Assembly: GCF_026625985.1 (NCBI RefSeq)
Contig: NZ_CP113116.1
Coordinates: 4,340,001-4,404,000 of the forward strand
DNA: 64,000 bases
Direction of reading: 5' to 3'
Source: Mycobacterium sp. Aquia_213
GTDB lineage: Bacteria; Actinomycetota; Actinomycetes; Mycobacteriales; Mycobacteriaceae
The notes beneath the pieces were generated by a model. That model made no database searches. It had not been told where the DNA came from and saw only the letters and a program-made list of their open reading frames with translations. Within the stretch, counting starts at the first letter, position 1. Each line of letters opens with the position of its first letter. The position numbers and the translations under genes were made by a program. Of this stretch, positions 26,296-36,482 are shown piece by piece.

Positions 26296-26703
26296 ATGAA
26301 TCCCGCTCAGACGGTTCAGTTGATTAACCTAATCTCCAAGAAGCGTACAGAATGTGGCTTAAGCGTTGCTGAAGTGGCCCGCCGTGCCCACCTCGATGTG
26401 GGTGCCGTGTGGCGTATCGAGCAGGGCATGATCGCAACGCCGAAAGCCGAGAGCCTCAAGGCGATCGGATCCGTGCTGGGCATTCCGTCCATCGACCTGT
26501 TCACGATCGTCGGGTGGATACGGGCCGAGGATCTGCCGGGCGTCGCGGTGTACTTTCACGCCAAGTACCCGGCTTTGCCCGACGAAGCCATCCATGCCAT
26601 TGATAGCCATGCGGTGGCGGTCGCCAAGGACTATGGGGTCAACGTCGATGCACCCGAGGGCGGGACACGCGATGGCAATCAAGGACGCCGAGAGGAAGGC
26701 TGA
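26296..26703 (+). CDS. XRE HTH regulator of the element
   Basis: 135 aa. HTH at residues ~8-62: KKRTECGLSVAEVARRAHL, then DVGAVWRIEQG. The C-terminal half (DLPGVAVYFHAKYPALPDEA, HAVAVAKDYGV) is an extension common to element repressors. AGGGAG precedes ATG 26296 by nine bases. Its stop is two bases before the recombinase start, so it probably controls recombinase expression from its own promoter. Confidence 0.8.
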   Translation: MNPAQTVQLINLISKKRTECGLSVAEVARRAHLDVGAVWRIEQGMIATPKAESLKAIGSVLGIPSIDLFTIVGWIRAEDLPGVAVYFHAKYPALPDEAIHAIDSHAVAVAKDYGVNVDAPEGGTRDGNQGRREEG

Positions 26704-26705
26704 CC

Positions 26706-28679
26706 GTGAACGACGTTGCTTCTGGCGAGGCACTCCCTTACGCCGGGAATACCAAAGTCGCCGTCTCCTACGCCCGTGTTTCGACGAAGGATCAGGCGCA
26801 GCGCGATGGCGATCCCGAGGGCTACTCCTTGCCAGCGCAACTTCAGGCCAACCGGCGCAAAGCCGACTCGCTCGGCGCTTCGGTAATCGAGGAATTCGTC
26901 GAGCGGGGAGAGTCGGCAAAATCGGCGGATACTCGGGCCGAGCTGCAACGCATGCTCGCGTACATCAAGGAGCACCCGGTCGATTATGTGATTGTCCACA
27001 AGGTAGATCGCTTGGCTCGCAACCGTCTTGACGACGCACAGATCCACGTTCTCATCCAGAACGCCGGGGCGGTCCTTGTCTCGGCGACGGAGAGCATTGA
27101 CGAGACGCCGTCGGGGATGCTGCTTCACGGGATCATGAGTTCGATCGCCGAATTTTATAGTCGCAACCTCGCAAACGAAGTCGTCAAAGGTATGGAGCAG
27201 AAGGCCAAGACGGGCGGCACCCCCGGCAGAGTGCCGCTCGGCTACCGCAACGTCCGCAGGATCACCGATGAGGGCGGCGAAGTCCGCACCGTCGAGGTGG
27301 ACCCCGAACGCGCGGAGTTGATCACGTGGGCCTTCACGGCCTACGCCAGCGGCGACTGGACGCTCAAGCAAATGACCGAGGAACTCGAACGCCGCGGGCT
27401 GACGACCCGCCCGACGCCCCGGTCACCGGCACGGCCCATCAGGTTCAACTCGCTGCACAAGATCCTCACCACCCCGTATTACAAGGGGGAAGTCACGTAC
27501 CGCGGCATCCGCTATCCGGGCCGCCACCAACCGCTGATCGACGAAATCACTTGGGAGCGTGTGCAAGACGTCCTCTCGTCGCACGCGACCGGCGAGAAGC
27601 AACGCGAGCACCCGCACTACCTGAAGTCCAGCATCTTCTGCGGCAAGTGCGGGAGCCGCCTAACCATCACTAACGCCAAGAACCGGCACGGTGAGGTATA
27701 CCCCTACTTCATTTGCATAGGACGACACCAGAAGCGAACCGACTGCACTCAGCGCGCCCTGCTGATCTCGCTGGTCGAAGAGCGCATCGAAGAGCACTAC
27801 GAGCAGTTCCAACTTGATCCAAAACTTCGCGACCCGATCGAGAAGACCCTCGTCGATGAATTCTGGTCCCAGCGCATGAAGCTGCGGTCCGAAAACCACC
27901 GTCTGACAACACAGAAGGAGCGGCTGACCAACGAACAAGCCCGGCTTCTGCAGGCGCACTATGCCAACGCCGTGCCGCTCGATCTGCTCAAGACGGAGCA
28001 AGACCGGATCGCACGCCAACTAGCCGACATCGATTCGCGCTTGGACGCCGCAGCGATTCAGTTCGACGAGCTTGAAAAGCACCTCCAGAAGGCCCTGGAC
28101 TACGCATCCAATGCCCATAACGCCTACATGCAGGCCGGACCACAAGAACGAAGACTGCTGAATCAAGCATTCTTTACGCGAATCGAGGTGTCCGAGGACG
28201 ACATTAAATTTGACCTTGCTGAGCCGTTCAAGACGCTGCTCAGTGGAGAAATGGCCGCAGCCGCGCAACACCACGCTGCGCCACAAAACACCCCTCCGCT
28301 GACTCAGCCAAGACGCCGATCTGATCTGACCGCCACCATCCTTGACCAAGAGACCGAGAAACCCGCGCACGTGGGCGTGGGTTTCTCGGAGGCAGGGCCA
28401 ACTGGTTATTTTTTGGGCACGGGTTTGAAAGAAACCGTTTTGGTGGAGCTAAGGGGATTCGAACCCCTGACCCCCACACTGCCAGTGTGGTGCGCTACCA
28501 ACTGCGCCATAGCCCCGAGAAGTTGTGCCAATCGAAGCTACACCACTGGCCACTGTCCATCAAAGTTGCTGCTCAGGCCGCATCGAGCTCGGCCTCGGGC
28601 GGTAAGAACTCCAGCACCGGCCGCGTTTCCGGCGACACCACCCAACCGAAGGCCGCAATCACCAGCACAATTCCGCTGA
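26706..28679 (+). CDS. Large serine recombinase (integrase), frame running into tRNA-Ala
   Basis: 657 codons from GTG 26706. Catalytic Ser26 in SYARVSTKDQ, DRLARN (HKVDRLARN) and the recombinase domain follow; a zinc ribbon (CGKCG ... Cys further on near RTDC) at ~315-350 and a coiled coil (~400-470) are those of phage/element serine integrases. Residues from ~579 are the antisense of the tRNA-Ala gene (LVELRGFEPLTP type), i.e. the frame has no stop of its own before the chromosomal junction, so the last ~79 codons are chromosome-derived. Functional domains end by ~545. Confidence 0.85.
   Translation: MNDVASGEALPYAGNTKVAVSYARVSTKDQAQRDGDPEGYSLPAQLQANRRKADSLGASVIEEFVERGESAKSADTRAELQRMLAYIKEHPVDYVIVHKVDRLARNRLDDAQIHVLIQNAGAVLVSATESIDETPSGMLLHGIMSSIAEFYSRNLANEVVKGMEQKAKTGGTPGRVPLGYRNVRRITDEGGEVRTVEVDPERAELITWAFTAYASGDWTLKQMTEELERRGLTTRPTPRSPARPIRFNSLHKILTTPYYKGEVTYRGIRYPGRHQPLIDEITWERVQDVLSSHATGEKQREHPHYLKSSIFCGKCGSRLTITNAKNRHGEVYPYFICIGRHQKRTDCTQRALLISLVEERIEEHYEQFQLDPKLRDPIEKTLVDEFWSQRMKLRSENHRLTTQKERLTNEQARLLQAHYANAVPLDLLKTEQDRIARQLADIDSRLDAAAIQFDELEKHLQKALDYASNAHNAYMQAGPQERRLLNQAFFTRIEVSEDDIKFDLAEPFKTLLSGEMAAAAQHHAAPQNTPPLTQPRRRSDLTATILDQETEKPAHVGVGFSEAGPTGYFLGTGLKETVLVELRGFEPLTPTLPVWCATNCAIAPRSCANRSYTTGHCPSKLLLRPHRARPRAVRTPAPAAFPATPPNRRPQSPAQFR
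28354..28389. terminator. 11-bp hairpin near the element edge
   Basis: Perfect stem CCGAGAAACCC/GGGTTTCTCGG, 14-base loop, inside the end of the recombinase frame and about 52 bases beyond the 3' end of tRNA-Ala. It could end tRNA transcription leftward; T-runs are weak. Confidence 0.45.
28441..28465. other. Putative attachment-site junction
   Basis: The 3' part of tRNA-Ala (T arm to CCA) is where element and chromosome meet: the recombinase lies directly left, conserved genes directly right. The exact crossover base cannot be set without the second att copy. Confidence 0.4.
28441..28516 (-). tRNA. tRNA-Ala (GGC)
   Basis: Reading leftward: acceptor GGGGCTA pairs with TAGCTCC including the G3-U70 wobble that identifies alanine tRNA; D arm GGCGCAGTTGGTAGCGC; anticodon stem CCACA/TGTGG with loop CTGGCAG giving anticodon GGC; T arm AGGGGTTCGAATCCCCT; discriminator A and genomically encoded CCA at 28441-28443. 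It is the chromosomal landing site of the element. Confidence 0.97.
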
Positions 28680-29822
28680 TCGTGAAGCCCCAGCTGTAGT
28701 CCAGCTGCTCGGCGACCCAACCGACCGCCATCGACCCGACGATCGCGCCCAGATCCGTCACCATCTGCACCGCCGACACGGGAAGGCCCGCGCGCGCCTC
28801 ACTGCCCAGAATGTCGGCGACCGCGGCCTGCAGCGGCGACATGAAGATGCCCGTCGTCGCACCGCTGACAAACGCCGCGACCATAAACGCCGGCAACGAC
28901 GACACGAGGCCCAGCCAAACGGTCGCCACCCCGGACGTCGTCAGGCCGATGATCAACAGCGTGCGCCGGCCCATCCGGTCCGACAGGTAGCCGCTGGGGA
29001 CGACGGCCAGCGCATTGCCGCCCGCGAACGCCGCGAGCGTCCAGCCGATTACGCCGACGTTGCAGTGCATCACGTCGGAGAGGAACAGCGGAACCAGCGC
29101 GATGCGCAGCCCGAATGCCGACCACCCCGTCGCGAAATTGGACAGCAGCGCCGACCGATACGCGCGAACCCGCAGCGCCTGTCGCATCGTCACGGTCGAC
29201 CGGGTCGGGGGCGGCGGCGCGGCCAGCGCCGAATTCCGCAGGCTGTAAAACAGCACCACCGCCACACCCAGCAGCGCGACGCCGTACACGACGAACGGCG
29301 CAGTCAGCCCCCAGCCCGCGGCCAGGCCGCCGACCGCCGGCCCGCCGACCGCGCCAATCATGAATGAGGTGGTGAACAGGCCCGCGATCCGCCCGCGCGC
29401 GTCGGCCGGGCTGATGTGGATCATCAGTCCCAACGCCGAGACATAAAACATTGTCGACCCGATGCCGCTGAGAACACGGAAGAGCAGTAGTTGCCAATAC
29501 GTCTGGGAAAACGCACACGCCGCGGTGGAAAATGCCACGATCAGCAAACCACCGATATAGATGCGCCGCTCACCCAACCGCTGTGCCAGTAACCCGCTTA
29601 CCGGTGCGAAACACAGCCGACTCAACGAAAAGACGGTGACCAAGAAAGTCACCGCCTTAATGCTGACCCCGAAGGTTCGCGCGAAGGTCGGCAGCGCCGG
29701 CGATACGACGCCATAGCCCAGCGCGATCATGATATTCGCCCAGCTGAGTATCCAGACTTCCCGCGGCAGCTGAACAGAACGTGATCCGCGCCCCCCTGCG
29801 CGGGCACGACAGAGGGTAAAGG

Positions 29823-29826
<4 letters not shown>
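28573..29826 (-). CDS. MFS transporter
   Basis: 417 aa with 12 predicted hydrophobic segments and the loop motif SDRMGRRT between helices, typical of drug/metabolite proton antiporters of the major facilitator family. The N-terminal 20 residues before the first helix are Arg-rich; a later start (for instance VQLPREVW) is possible. Its start region overlaps the pgm stop by four bases, so it is co-transcribed with pgm. Substrate unknown. First chromosomal gene right of the tRNA. Confidence 0.85.
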
Positions 29827-31454
<1,628 letters not shown>

Positions 31455-31534
31455 GTCTACAGATTGTGCCCGTGTCGGACGCGCCCGTCGCTCTACGCTG
31501 CGTAGCGCATTGGCAAACGAAAGGGAACCAACGA

Positions 31535-31933
31535 GTGGCACGACCTGACTATCGCGAGTTGGGTGCGGTTTTCGCCGGCGGAGCAGTGGGCTCGATGGCC
31601 CGCGCGGCGGTGAACACTCTTGCCCAGCCAGACCCGGCGACGTGGCCCTGGCCGACGTTCGCGGTCAACATCGTGGGTGCTTTCCTGGTGGGTTTCTTCA
31701 CCACCCGCCTGCTGGAACGACTGCCGCTGTCGAGCTACCGGCGCCCGCTGCTGGGCACCGGATTGTGCGGTGGCTTGACGACTTTTTCGACGATGCAAGT
31801 CGAGACGCTGAAGATGCTCGAACATGGTCATTGGATGCTGGCGGTGGCCTACACCGTCACCAGCATCGGGCTCGGGTTGCTGGCCGTGCATCTGGCCACC
31901 GCTTTGGTACGCCGGGTCCGGGTGCGCTCATGA
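31535..31933 (+). CDS. crcB: Fluoride exporter subunit CrcB/Fluc
   Basis: 132 aa from GTG 31535 (AAAGGGAA eight bases upstream). Four TM segments and the family's FAVNIVGAFLVGF, GTGLCGGLTTFSTMQVET motif, including the Na+-binding GG and pore Phe/Ser-Thr residues. Fluc channels are two-subunit; with two crcB genes in tandem a heterodimer is expected, moving fluoride out of the cell. Stop overlaps the second crcB start (ATGA). Confidence 0.95.
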   Translation: MARPDYRELGAVFAGGAVGSMARAAVNTLAQPDPATWPWPTFAVNIVGAFLVGFFTTRLLERLPLSSYRRPLLGTGLCGGLTTFSTMQVETLKMLEHGHWMLAVAYTVTSIGLGLLAVHLATALVRRVRVRS

Positions 31934-32301
31934 CGGCGACGATCTTGGTCTGGGCAGGTGTCGCGCTGATCGGCGGCATCGGCTCGGTGTCACGTTTTCT
32001 CGTGGATCGCACGGTCACCCGCCGGGTGGCACGGCCGTTTCCGGTCGGCACGCTGGCGGTGAACATCAGCGGCGCCGCGCTGCTCGGATTCCTCGGCGGC
32101 CTGGCGTTGAGCAAGGACGCGGCATTGCTGACCGGCACCGCCTTTGTCGGCGCGTACACCACCTTTTCCACCTGGATGCTGGAGACCCAGCGACTCGGCG
32201 AGGAACGCCGGATGTGGGCGGCGGTCGCCAATATCGTGGTCAGCGTCGTGCTGGGCATCGCCGCGGCTCTACTCGGACAATGGTTGGCGGAGCAGCTATG
32301 A
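31930..32301 (+). CDS. crcB: Fluoride exporter subunit CrcB/Fluc, second copy
   Basis: 123 aa. GTLAVNISGAALLGFLGGL and GTAFVGAYTTFSTWMLET are the CrcB hallmarks; four TM segments. Coupled to the first crcB and to the DUF190 gene by ATGA overlaps on each side. No fluoride riboswitch was recognised upstream of the pair. Confidence 0.95.
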   Translation: MTATILVWAGVALIGGIGSVSRFLVDRTVTRRVARPFPVGTLAVNISGAALLGFLGGLALSKDAALLTGTAFVGAYTTFSTWMLETQRLGEERRMWAAVANIVVSVVLGIAAALLGQWLAEQL

Positions 32302-33395
32302 ACCAGCCCTGCCTGAAATTGACCGCGTACTTCGGCGAGCGCCAACGCGTCGTCGGCGACGACAGCCGCTTTCTGGCCGACGCGATGTTCGATCTGTTCG
32401 GCGCCAACGACGTTGCAACCAGCGTGATGCTGCGCGGTATCGCCAGTTTCGGGGCGAGCCATGAGCTGCGCACCGACGTGTCGTTGAGCCTGTCCGAGGA
32501 TCCCGCGATCGCGATCGCCGCGGTCGACACGGAGCCCAAGATTCGCTCCCTGGTCGACGAGGTATCCGCGCTGACCGGCCGTGGGCTGCTGACGCTGGAG
32601 CGGGCGCAGCTGGTGACCCGGCAACGGGGTACCGACGCGCTGGGCGCCCTCGACACGCACAACGGCGACGCCGCGAAACTGACGGTGTACGTCGGCCGCC
32701 AGAAGCGCGTCGCCGGGAAGGCCGCGTACTACGCGGTCTGCGACCTGCTGTATCGGCACGGATTCGCCGGTGCCATAGCGCTTCTCGGCGTCGATGGCAC
32801 CGCACACGGACAGCGCCGCCGGGCGCACTTCTTCGGCAGCAATGTCAATGTCCCGATGATGATCATCGGCATCGGGTCGACTGAGCAGGTTTGCGCTGCC
32901 GCAACGGAATTAGCCGATGTGTTAGCCGATCCGCTGCTGACGATCGAACGGGTTCGATTGTGCAAGCGCGACGGTGAGATGTTCGGACGCCCACAGCAGC
33001 TGCCGATGACGGACGACCACGGACGAACCCTGTGGCAGAAGTTGATGGTGTATACCGCCGAAGCCACCCGGCACGACGCGCTGCCCATCCACCGCGCCCT
33101 CGTGCAACGGCTACTGCATTCGGGAACGGCTCGCGGGGCGACGGTGCTGCGCGGCGTCTGGGGATTTTATGGTGACCATAAACCGCACGGGGACAAGCTA
33201 TTTCAGATCGCGCGGCGGGTCCCGGTGATGACCATCATCGTCGACACCCCCGAGTCGATCGCGCGCAGTTTCGAGATCGTCGACGAGGTGACCGGCCGCC
33301 ACGGGCTGGTCACCAGCGAGATGGTTCCGGCGGTGCTGTCGCTCGACGAGACGCGACGCGTCGGCGACATTACCCTGGCGCAGCACGACTACTGA
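32298..33395 (+). CDS. DUF190 protein with three tandem domains
   Basis: 365 aa. Three repeats of the DUF190 (PII-like) fold: LTAYFGERQRV with VMLRGIASFG; LTVYVGRQKRV with IALLGVDGTAHG; LMVYTAEATRH with TVLRGVWGFYGDHKPHGD. Members accompany crcB genes and are thought to be small regulators of the channel or sensors of a ligand; M. tuberculosis has the same three-domain protein (Rv3071) after its crcB pair. Cytoplasmic. ATGA coupling with crcB. Confidence 0.9.
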   Translation: MNQPCLKLTAYFGERQRVVGDDSRFLADAMFDLFGANDVATSVMLRGIASFGASHELRTDVSLSLSEDPAIAIAAVDTEPKIRSLVDEVSALTGRGLLTLERAQLVTRQRGTDALGALDTHNGDAAKLTVYVGRQKRVAGKAAYYAVCDLLYRHGFAGAIALLGVDGTAHGQRRRAHFFGSNVNVPMMIIGIGSTEQVCAAATELADVLADPLLTIERVRLCKRDGEMFGRPQQLPMTDDHGRTLWQKLMVYTAEATRHDALPIHRALVQRLLHSGTARGATVLRGVWGFYGDHKPHGDKLFQIARRVPVMTIIVDTPESIARSFEIVDEVTGRHGLVTSEMVPAVLSLDETRRVGDITLAQHDY

Positions 33396-33421
33396 CGCCA
33401 AACCCATTCGCGTACAGCATC

Positions 33422-34480
33422 TTAACGGTGCGGATGACACAGCGGGATGAGGGCTTTGTCCTCGTCGATCAGCTGGCCCATGCTGGTGTGGTAGACGGCT
33501 TGCCGGGTGAGTAGCTCATCGGTGGACCGAGGTGCGAACGAGTCTCGTCGCACCTCGGTCACCAGCGCTACCGCATCTGTGGAGATCTTGGCGATGCGGT
33601 GCAGATGCGGTGCGAGGTCCGACGCTGACACCTGCTGCGAGTAGGCGACAAGCTGATCCGACCAGTCCTGGTACTTGTCCAGGCCGGGGCCGCCGGGAGT
33701 GATCAACGAGGCATCGAGCATGTCGGGGTGCTCATGGATGAAGCCCACCACCGCGTTGGCGGTGCGGCAGTCCCGGCTGGGCTGGCCCTGCCGATACACC
33801 GCGAAAACCCCCGCGAACACGGCGGCGACGACAACCACGGCAAAAGCGATCCGATACCGCAAACTTGGCGGCGGAGCGGCGGAGTCGTGCGCCTGCGCCA
33901 GCAGCGCGAGTGCTTGCGGGCTGGAATCGGCTGCCGAGCGCAGTAGCTCGAGGCGTGCGGGCAACGGGCGTGCTTTGTGGATCGCCCAGGCCATTCGAGC
34001 CGCCACCAGCAACGCCAACCCGATCCAGGTCAGCCCGGCCCGCGCATTGTTGCCGACGAATTCCAGCGTCGCGGCCACCACCCACAAGACCGGCACGACC
34101 CACGCCAACCTTCGCTGCCACCGTGGCACCCGGCGCTGGTAGGCCATCGACAGATTGCCGATCCGGATCGCAGCCGCCAAAACGACCGGGTCCGTCGGAA
34201 TCTCACCACGACGCAGCGCCTTGCCGGCTTGCAAGCGTTGCGCCAGGTCCAGTCCGGTCACGGTCAGCGCATAGCTTTGCTGAATGGGGCGCCGGGCACG
34301 GGTCATCAGCGCGGTCACGATCATGCTGAACACCAGGATCGACAGCAGTGGCCAGGTCCAACCGGAGGCCGCGAAGCCGGGCAGTCCGAGCGCACAGATC
34401 ACCGAAAGCGTGACCGTGAAGATTGCGGCATTCACCAGCCACAGCACCCACCACGGCGCCACCACGAGCCGAGCCCACAT
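33422..34480 (-). CDS. Conserved membrane protein
   Basis: 352 aa, not recognised. About five hydrophobic segments: two near the N-terminus (VLWLVNAAIFTVTLSVICALGL; WPLLSILVFSMIVTALM), two in the middle (LAWVVPVLWVVAATLEFVG; LTWIGLALLVAARMAWAI) and one before a soluble C-terminal domain (FAVVVVAAVFAGVFAVY) that would face outward. The C-terminal ~130 residues contain helices around ALVTEVRRDS. Mycobacterial-type hypothetical. Ends 26 bases from the DUF190 stop (convergent). Confidence 0.75.
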   Translation of the reverse strand: MWARLVVAPWWVLWLVNAAIFTVTLSVICALGLPGFAASGWTWPLLSILVFSMIVTALMTRARRPIQQSYALTVTGLDLAQRLQAGKALRRGEIPTDPVVLAAAIRIGNLSMAYQRRVPRWQRRLAWVVPVLWVVAATLEFVGNNARAGLTWIGLALLVAARMAWAIHKARPLPARLELLRSAADSSPQALALLAQAHDSAAPPPSLRYRIAFAVVVVAAVFAGVFAVYRQGQPSRDCRTANAVVGFIHEHPDMLDASLITPGGPGLDKYQDWSDQLVAYSQQVSASDLAPHLHRIAKISTDAVALVTEVRRDSFAPRSTDELLTRQAVYHTSMGQLIDEDKALIPLCHPHR

Positions 34481-34505
34481 GGCTACTCACTTTCGCAGAG
34501 ACAGA

Positions 34506-35132
34506 TCAGCTCTCGCGGGTCCGGGGCACGTCGTCGGGGGTACGGGGCAAAACGTACAGTGCCATCCGCCGGTTGGACATGTCGTGCTCGCCGAGAAATA
34601 CGCAGCCGCCGCGCTCACAGAACTTGCGCGCCACGACGTTGCGGTGGTCGGGATCGAACATGATTCGGCGACATTGCGGTTCAAGGGTGAAGAGACTGAC
34701 CAACAAGTGCGGCAGCAGATAGCTGACGTGTCCCTGACTCAGGTAATCCAAATCGGCTACCGCGACGTGTAGGCCCAAATCGTAGGGATCCCACTCGTAT
34801 CTCGCCGCGATGGAATCCTTTGCTGCCCTGTAGAGTTCGAGATAACCGCGGTCTATCCCGTCCAGGCTGGCCAGCAGGGGGCGGGAGAAACTGCTCTCGA
34901 GTTGCGCACGCAGGTAACGACGCCAGCGCTCAGCCGGCCAGGGATACTCCCACGATTCGGCCAGGTGCGGTCGGTTCATCCACGCGGAGATCATCTCGGC
35001 ATCGGCGTCGGGATCGGCGAGACGCAGACCGTACGGCTCGGGCAGTTGCGGCATCGGCGGCGGCGCGACATTCCGGACCTCTGCGCTGATGTCGGTCAGT
35101 TGCCGGGGCAGGATCACTTCAAAATCTGTCAT
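34506..35132 (-). CDS. GNAT acyltransferase, MbtK/IucB-like
   Basis: 208 aa from ATG 35132. PYGLRLADPDADAEMISAWMNRPHLAESWEYPW and then YLELYRAAKD, LHVAVADLDYLSQGHVSYLL and FDPDHRNVVARKFCERGGCVFLGEHDMSNRR follow the siderophore lysine-N-acyltransferase pattern (MbtK in mycobacteria, which acylates the hydroxylysine of mycobactin). Substrate preference for long acyl chains cannot be judged here, and no other siderophore gene is nearby, so it may be a paralogue. Starts 34 bases past the F420 oxidoreductase stop; same operon direction. Confidence 0.75.
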   Translation of the reverse strand: MTDFEVILPRQLTDISAEVRNVAPPPMPQLPEPYGLRLADPDADAEMISAWMNRPHLAESWEYPWPAERWRRYLRAQLESSFSRPLLASLDGIDRGYLELYRAAKDSIAARYEWDPYDLGLHVAVADLDYLSQGHVSYLLPHLLVSLFTLEPQCRRIMFDPDHRNVVARKFCERGGCVFLGEHDMSNRRMALYVLPRTPDDVPRTRES

Positions 35133-35166
35133 GTCTTCCGCGCAGCCTACCCCCCTCGTCGCAGGC

Positions 35167-36039
35167 CTAACTGCGATTTTTGATCCACCGATCGGCAAGC
35201 GCGGCAACCCAGCCGGCGACCGCGTCCGCGCGCTCGGGCGGGGACGCGACCAGGACCAGCTCGTCGACGCCTAACTCAGCTAACGCGTCGACGTCGCGGT
35301 CACGCGGATCGCGCAGCGCCACCGCCAACCGCAGCTCGGCACGGTCGCGACCTGCCTCGGTGCAGCACCGATCCAGCTTGCCAACGCAATCGCGCACCGC
35401 CGCCACATCGTCGAGATTGAACCCGTACCAGCCGTCTCCCCAGCTTGCTACCCGCTGAAGTGCTGGATCGCTGTTGCCACCCAACATAATTGGGATGCGA
35501 CGACCGCGAACCGGCTTGGGATTCACCCGGATCGAGTCGAAGCGGACGAACTTCCCGTCGAACGAGGCGACGTCGTCGCGCCACAATGTGCGCATTGCGG
35601 CAACGTATTCGGCCGTGCGCGCCGCGCGATGCTCGAATGGCACTCCGAGAGCAGCGAATTCCTCTTTGGACCACCCGACCCCCACGCCCAGCTTCAGCCG
35701 CCCGCCGCTCAACCGATCCAGGCTCGCGGCCTGCTTGGCCATTACCACCGGATTGTGCTCGGGCAGCAGTAAGACGCCGGTCGCGATCGTGATCCGCGAC
35801 GACGCGGCCGCGGCGAATGCCAGCGCGACCATCGGGTCAAGCCAATCAGCTTGTGCCGGAACGGCAATGACGCCATCATCGGAGTACGGGTAATGCGAGG
35901 CCGATCGGTCCACCATGACGACGTGCTCACCCGCCCAGAGAGTGGCGAAACCGCTTTCGTCCGCGCAGTAGGCGACGGCATCAATCACCGCCCGATCGGC
36001 GCCGGCCCCGATTCCCAGCGCGTGCAATCCGAGCTCCAT
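35167..36039 (-). CDS. Luciferase-like F420-dependent oxidoreductase
   Basis: 290 aa. TIM-barrel luciferase-like monooxygenase family: MELGLHALGIGA start, LWAGEHV, ASLDRLSGGRLKLGVGVGW, IPIMLGGNSDP and GWYGFNLDD. The close mycobacterial relatives (Rv3072c type) use reduced F420 for hydride transfer. Substrate unknown. Sits with the DUF488 gene as Rv3072c and Rv3073c do in M. tuberculosis. Confidence 0.88.
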   Translation of the reverse strand: MELGLHALGIGAGADRAVIDAVAYCADESGFATLWAGEHVVMVDRSASHYPYSDDGVIAVPAQADWLDPMVALAFAAAASSRITIATGVLLLPEHNPVVMAKQAASLDRLSGGRLKLGVGVGWSKEEFAALGVPFEHRAARTAEYVAAMRTLWRDDVASFDGKFVRFDSIRVNPKPVRGRRIPIMLGGNSDPALQRVASWGDGWYGFNLDDVAAVRDCVGKLDRCCTEAGRDRAELRLAVALRDPRDRDVDALAELGVDELVLVASPPERADAVAGWVAALADRWIKNRS

Positions 36040-36063
36040 CGCACGATCGTCTCACGCCGAGTT

Positions 36064-36420
36064 TCAGCGGCCCTTGAGCAAATTCGCCAACACCGCCGCG
36101 TGGCTGCCGTCCAGGTCGCGGGTGGCGCTGACCAGGGTCACGACACCACGTTTGGTCAGCTCGCGCAGCTCGTCCAGCGCGGCCTTGTCGCTCAGTTCCG
36201 CCTGGTAGCGCGACGCGAATTCGTCGAAACGATCCGGCTGGTGGTGGTACCACTCACGGAGTTCTTTTGACGGCGCAACGTCCTTGCACCAGATGCCCAC
36301 CCGTGGGTCGTCCTTGCGGATTCCCCGCGGCCAGATGCGATCTACCAGGACGCGCTGGCCGTCGGCGGGGTCGATGTCTGCATAGATGCGTTCGACCCGG
36401 ATGCGGCTTTTGGCGCCCAC
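36064..36420 (-). CDS. DUF488 family protein
   Basis: 118 aa from GTG 36420. RIYADIDPADGQRVLVDRIWPRGIRKD and WCKDVAPSKELREWYHH, then LTKRGVVTLVSATRD, are diagnostic of DUF488. The fold resembles a thioredoxin/nuclease-type alpha/beta protein; function unproven. Transcribed before the F420 oxidoreductase gene with a 24-base gap. Confidence 0.88.
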   Translation of the reverse strand: MGAKSRIRVERIYADIDPADGQRVLVDRIWPRGIRKDDPRVGIWCKDVAPSKELREWYHHQPDRFDEFASRYQAELSDKAALDELRELTKRGVVTLVSATRDLDGSHAAVLANLLKGR

Positions 36421-36482
36421 CCCACCAGCGTAGCCATGGCAGCGAAGAGAACCGCCGCGTCGATGCTCGTAGTCTGGACGAC

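Larger units (their letters stand above)
19271..28443. mobile_element. Integrative mobilisable element next to tRNA-Ala
   Basis: A run of rightward genes typical of actinobacterial integrative elements: small conserved proteins, TraG/VirD4-like ATPase, replication-relaxation protein, DNA methyltransferase, small DNA-binding proteins and a large serine recombinase at the end, ending at the 3' end of tRNA-Ala. No relaxase or full type IV channel is recognisable, so it is more likely mobilisable than self-transmissible. The right edge is the tRNA; the left edge is a minimum estimate, as no second copy of the tRNA 3' end was found in the window. Confidence 0.65.

Noticed and set aside
1..28440. 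Second copy of the tRNA-Ala 3' end (left att site)
   Set aside because: Looked for GGGATTCGAACCC-like sequence on both strands; none seen, so no left boundary is claimed.
28441..28679. Conserved-looking peptide of the LVELRGFEPLTP type
   Set aside because: It is the well-known false translation of tRNA-Ala; not a protein domain.
31455..31534. Fluoride riboswitch before crcB
   Set aside because: The 80-base gap lacks the conserved fluoride riboswitch core.
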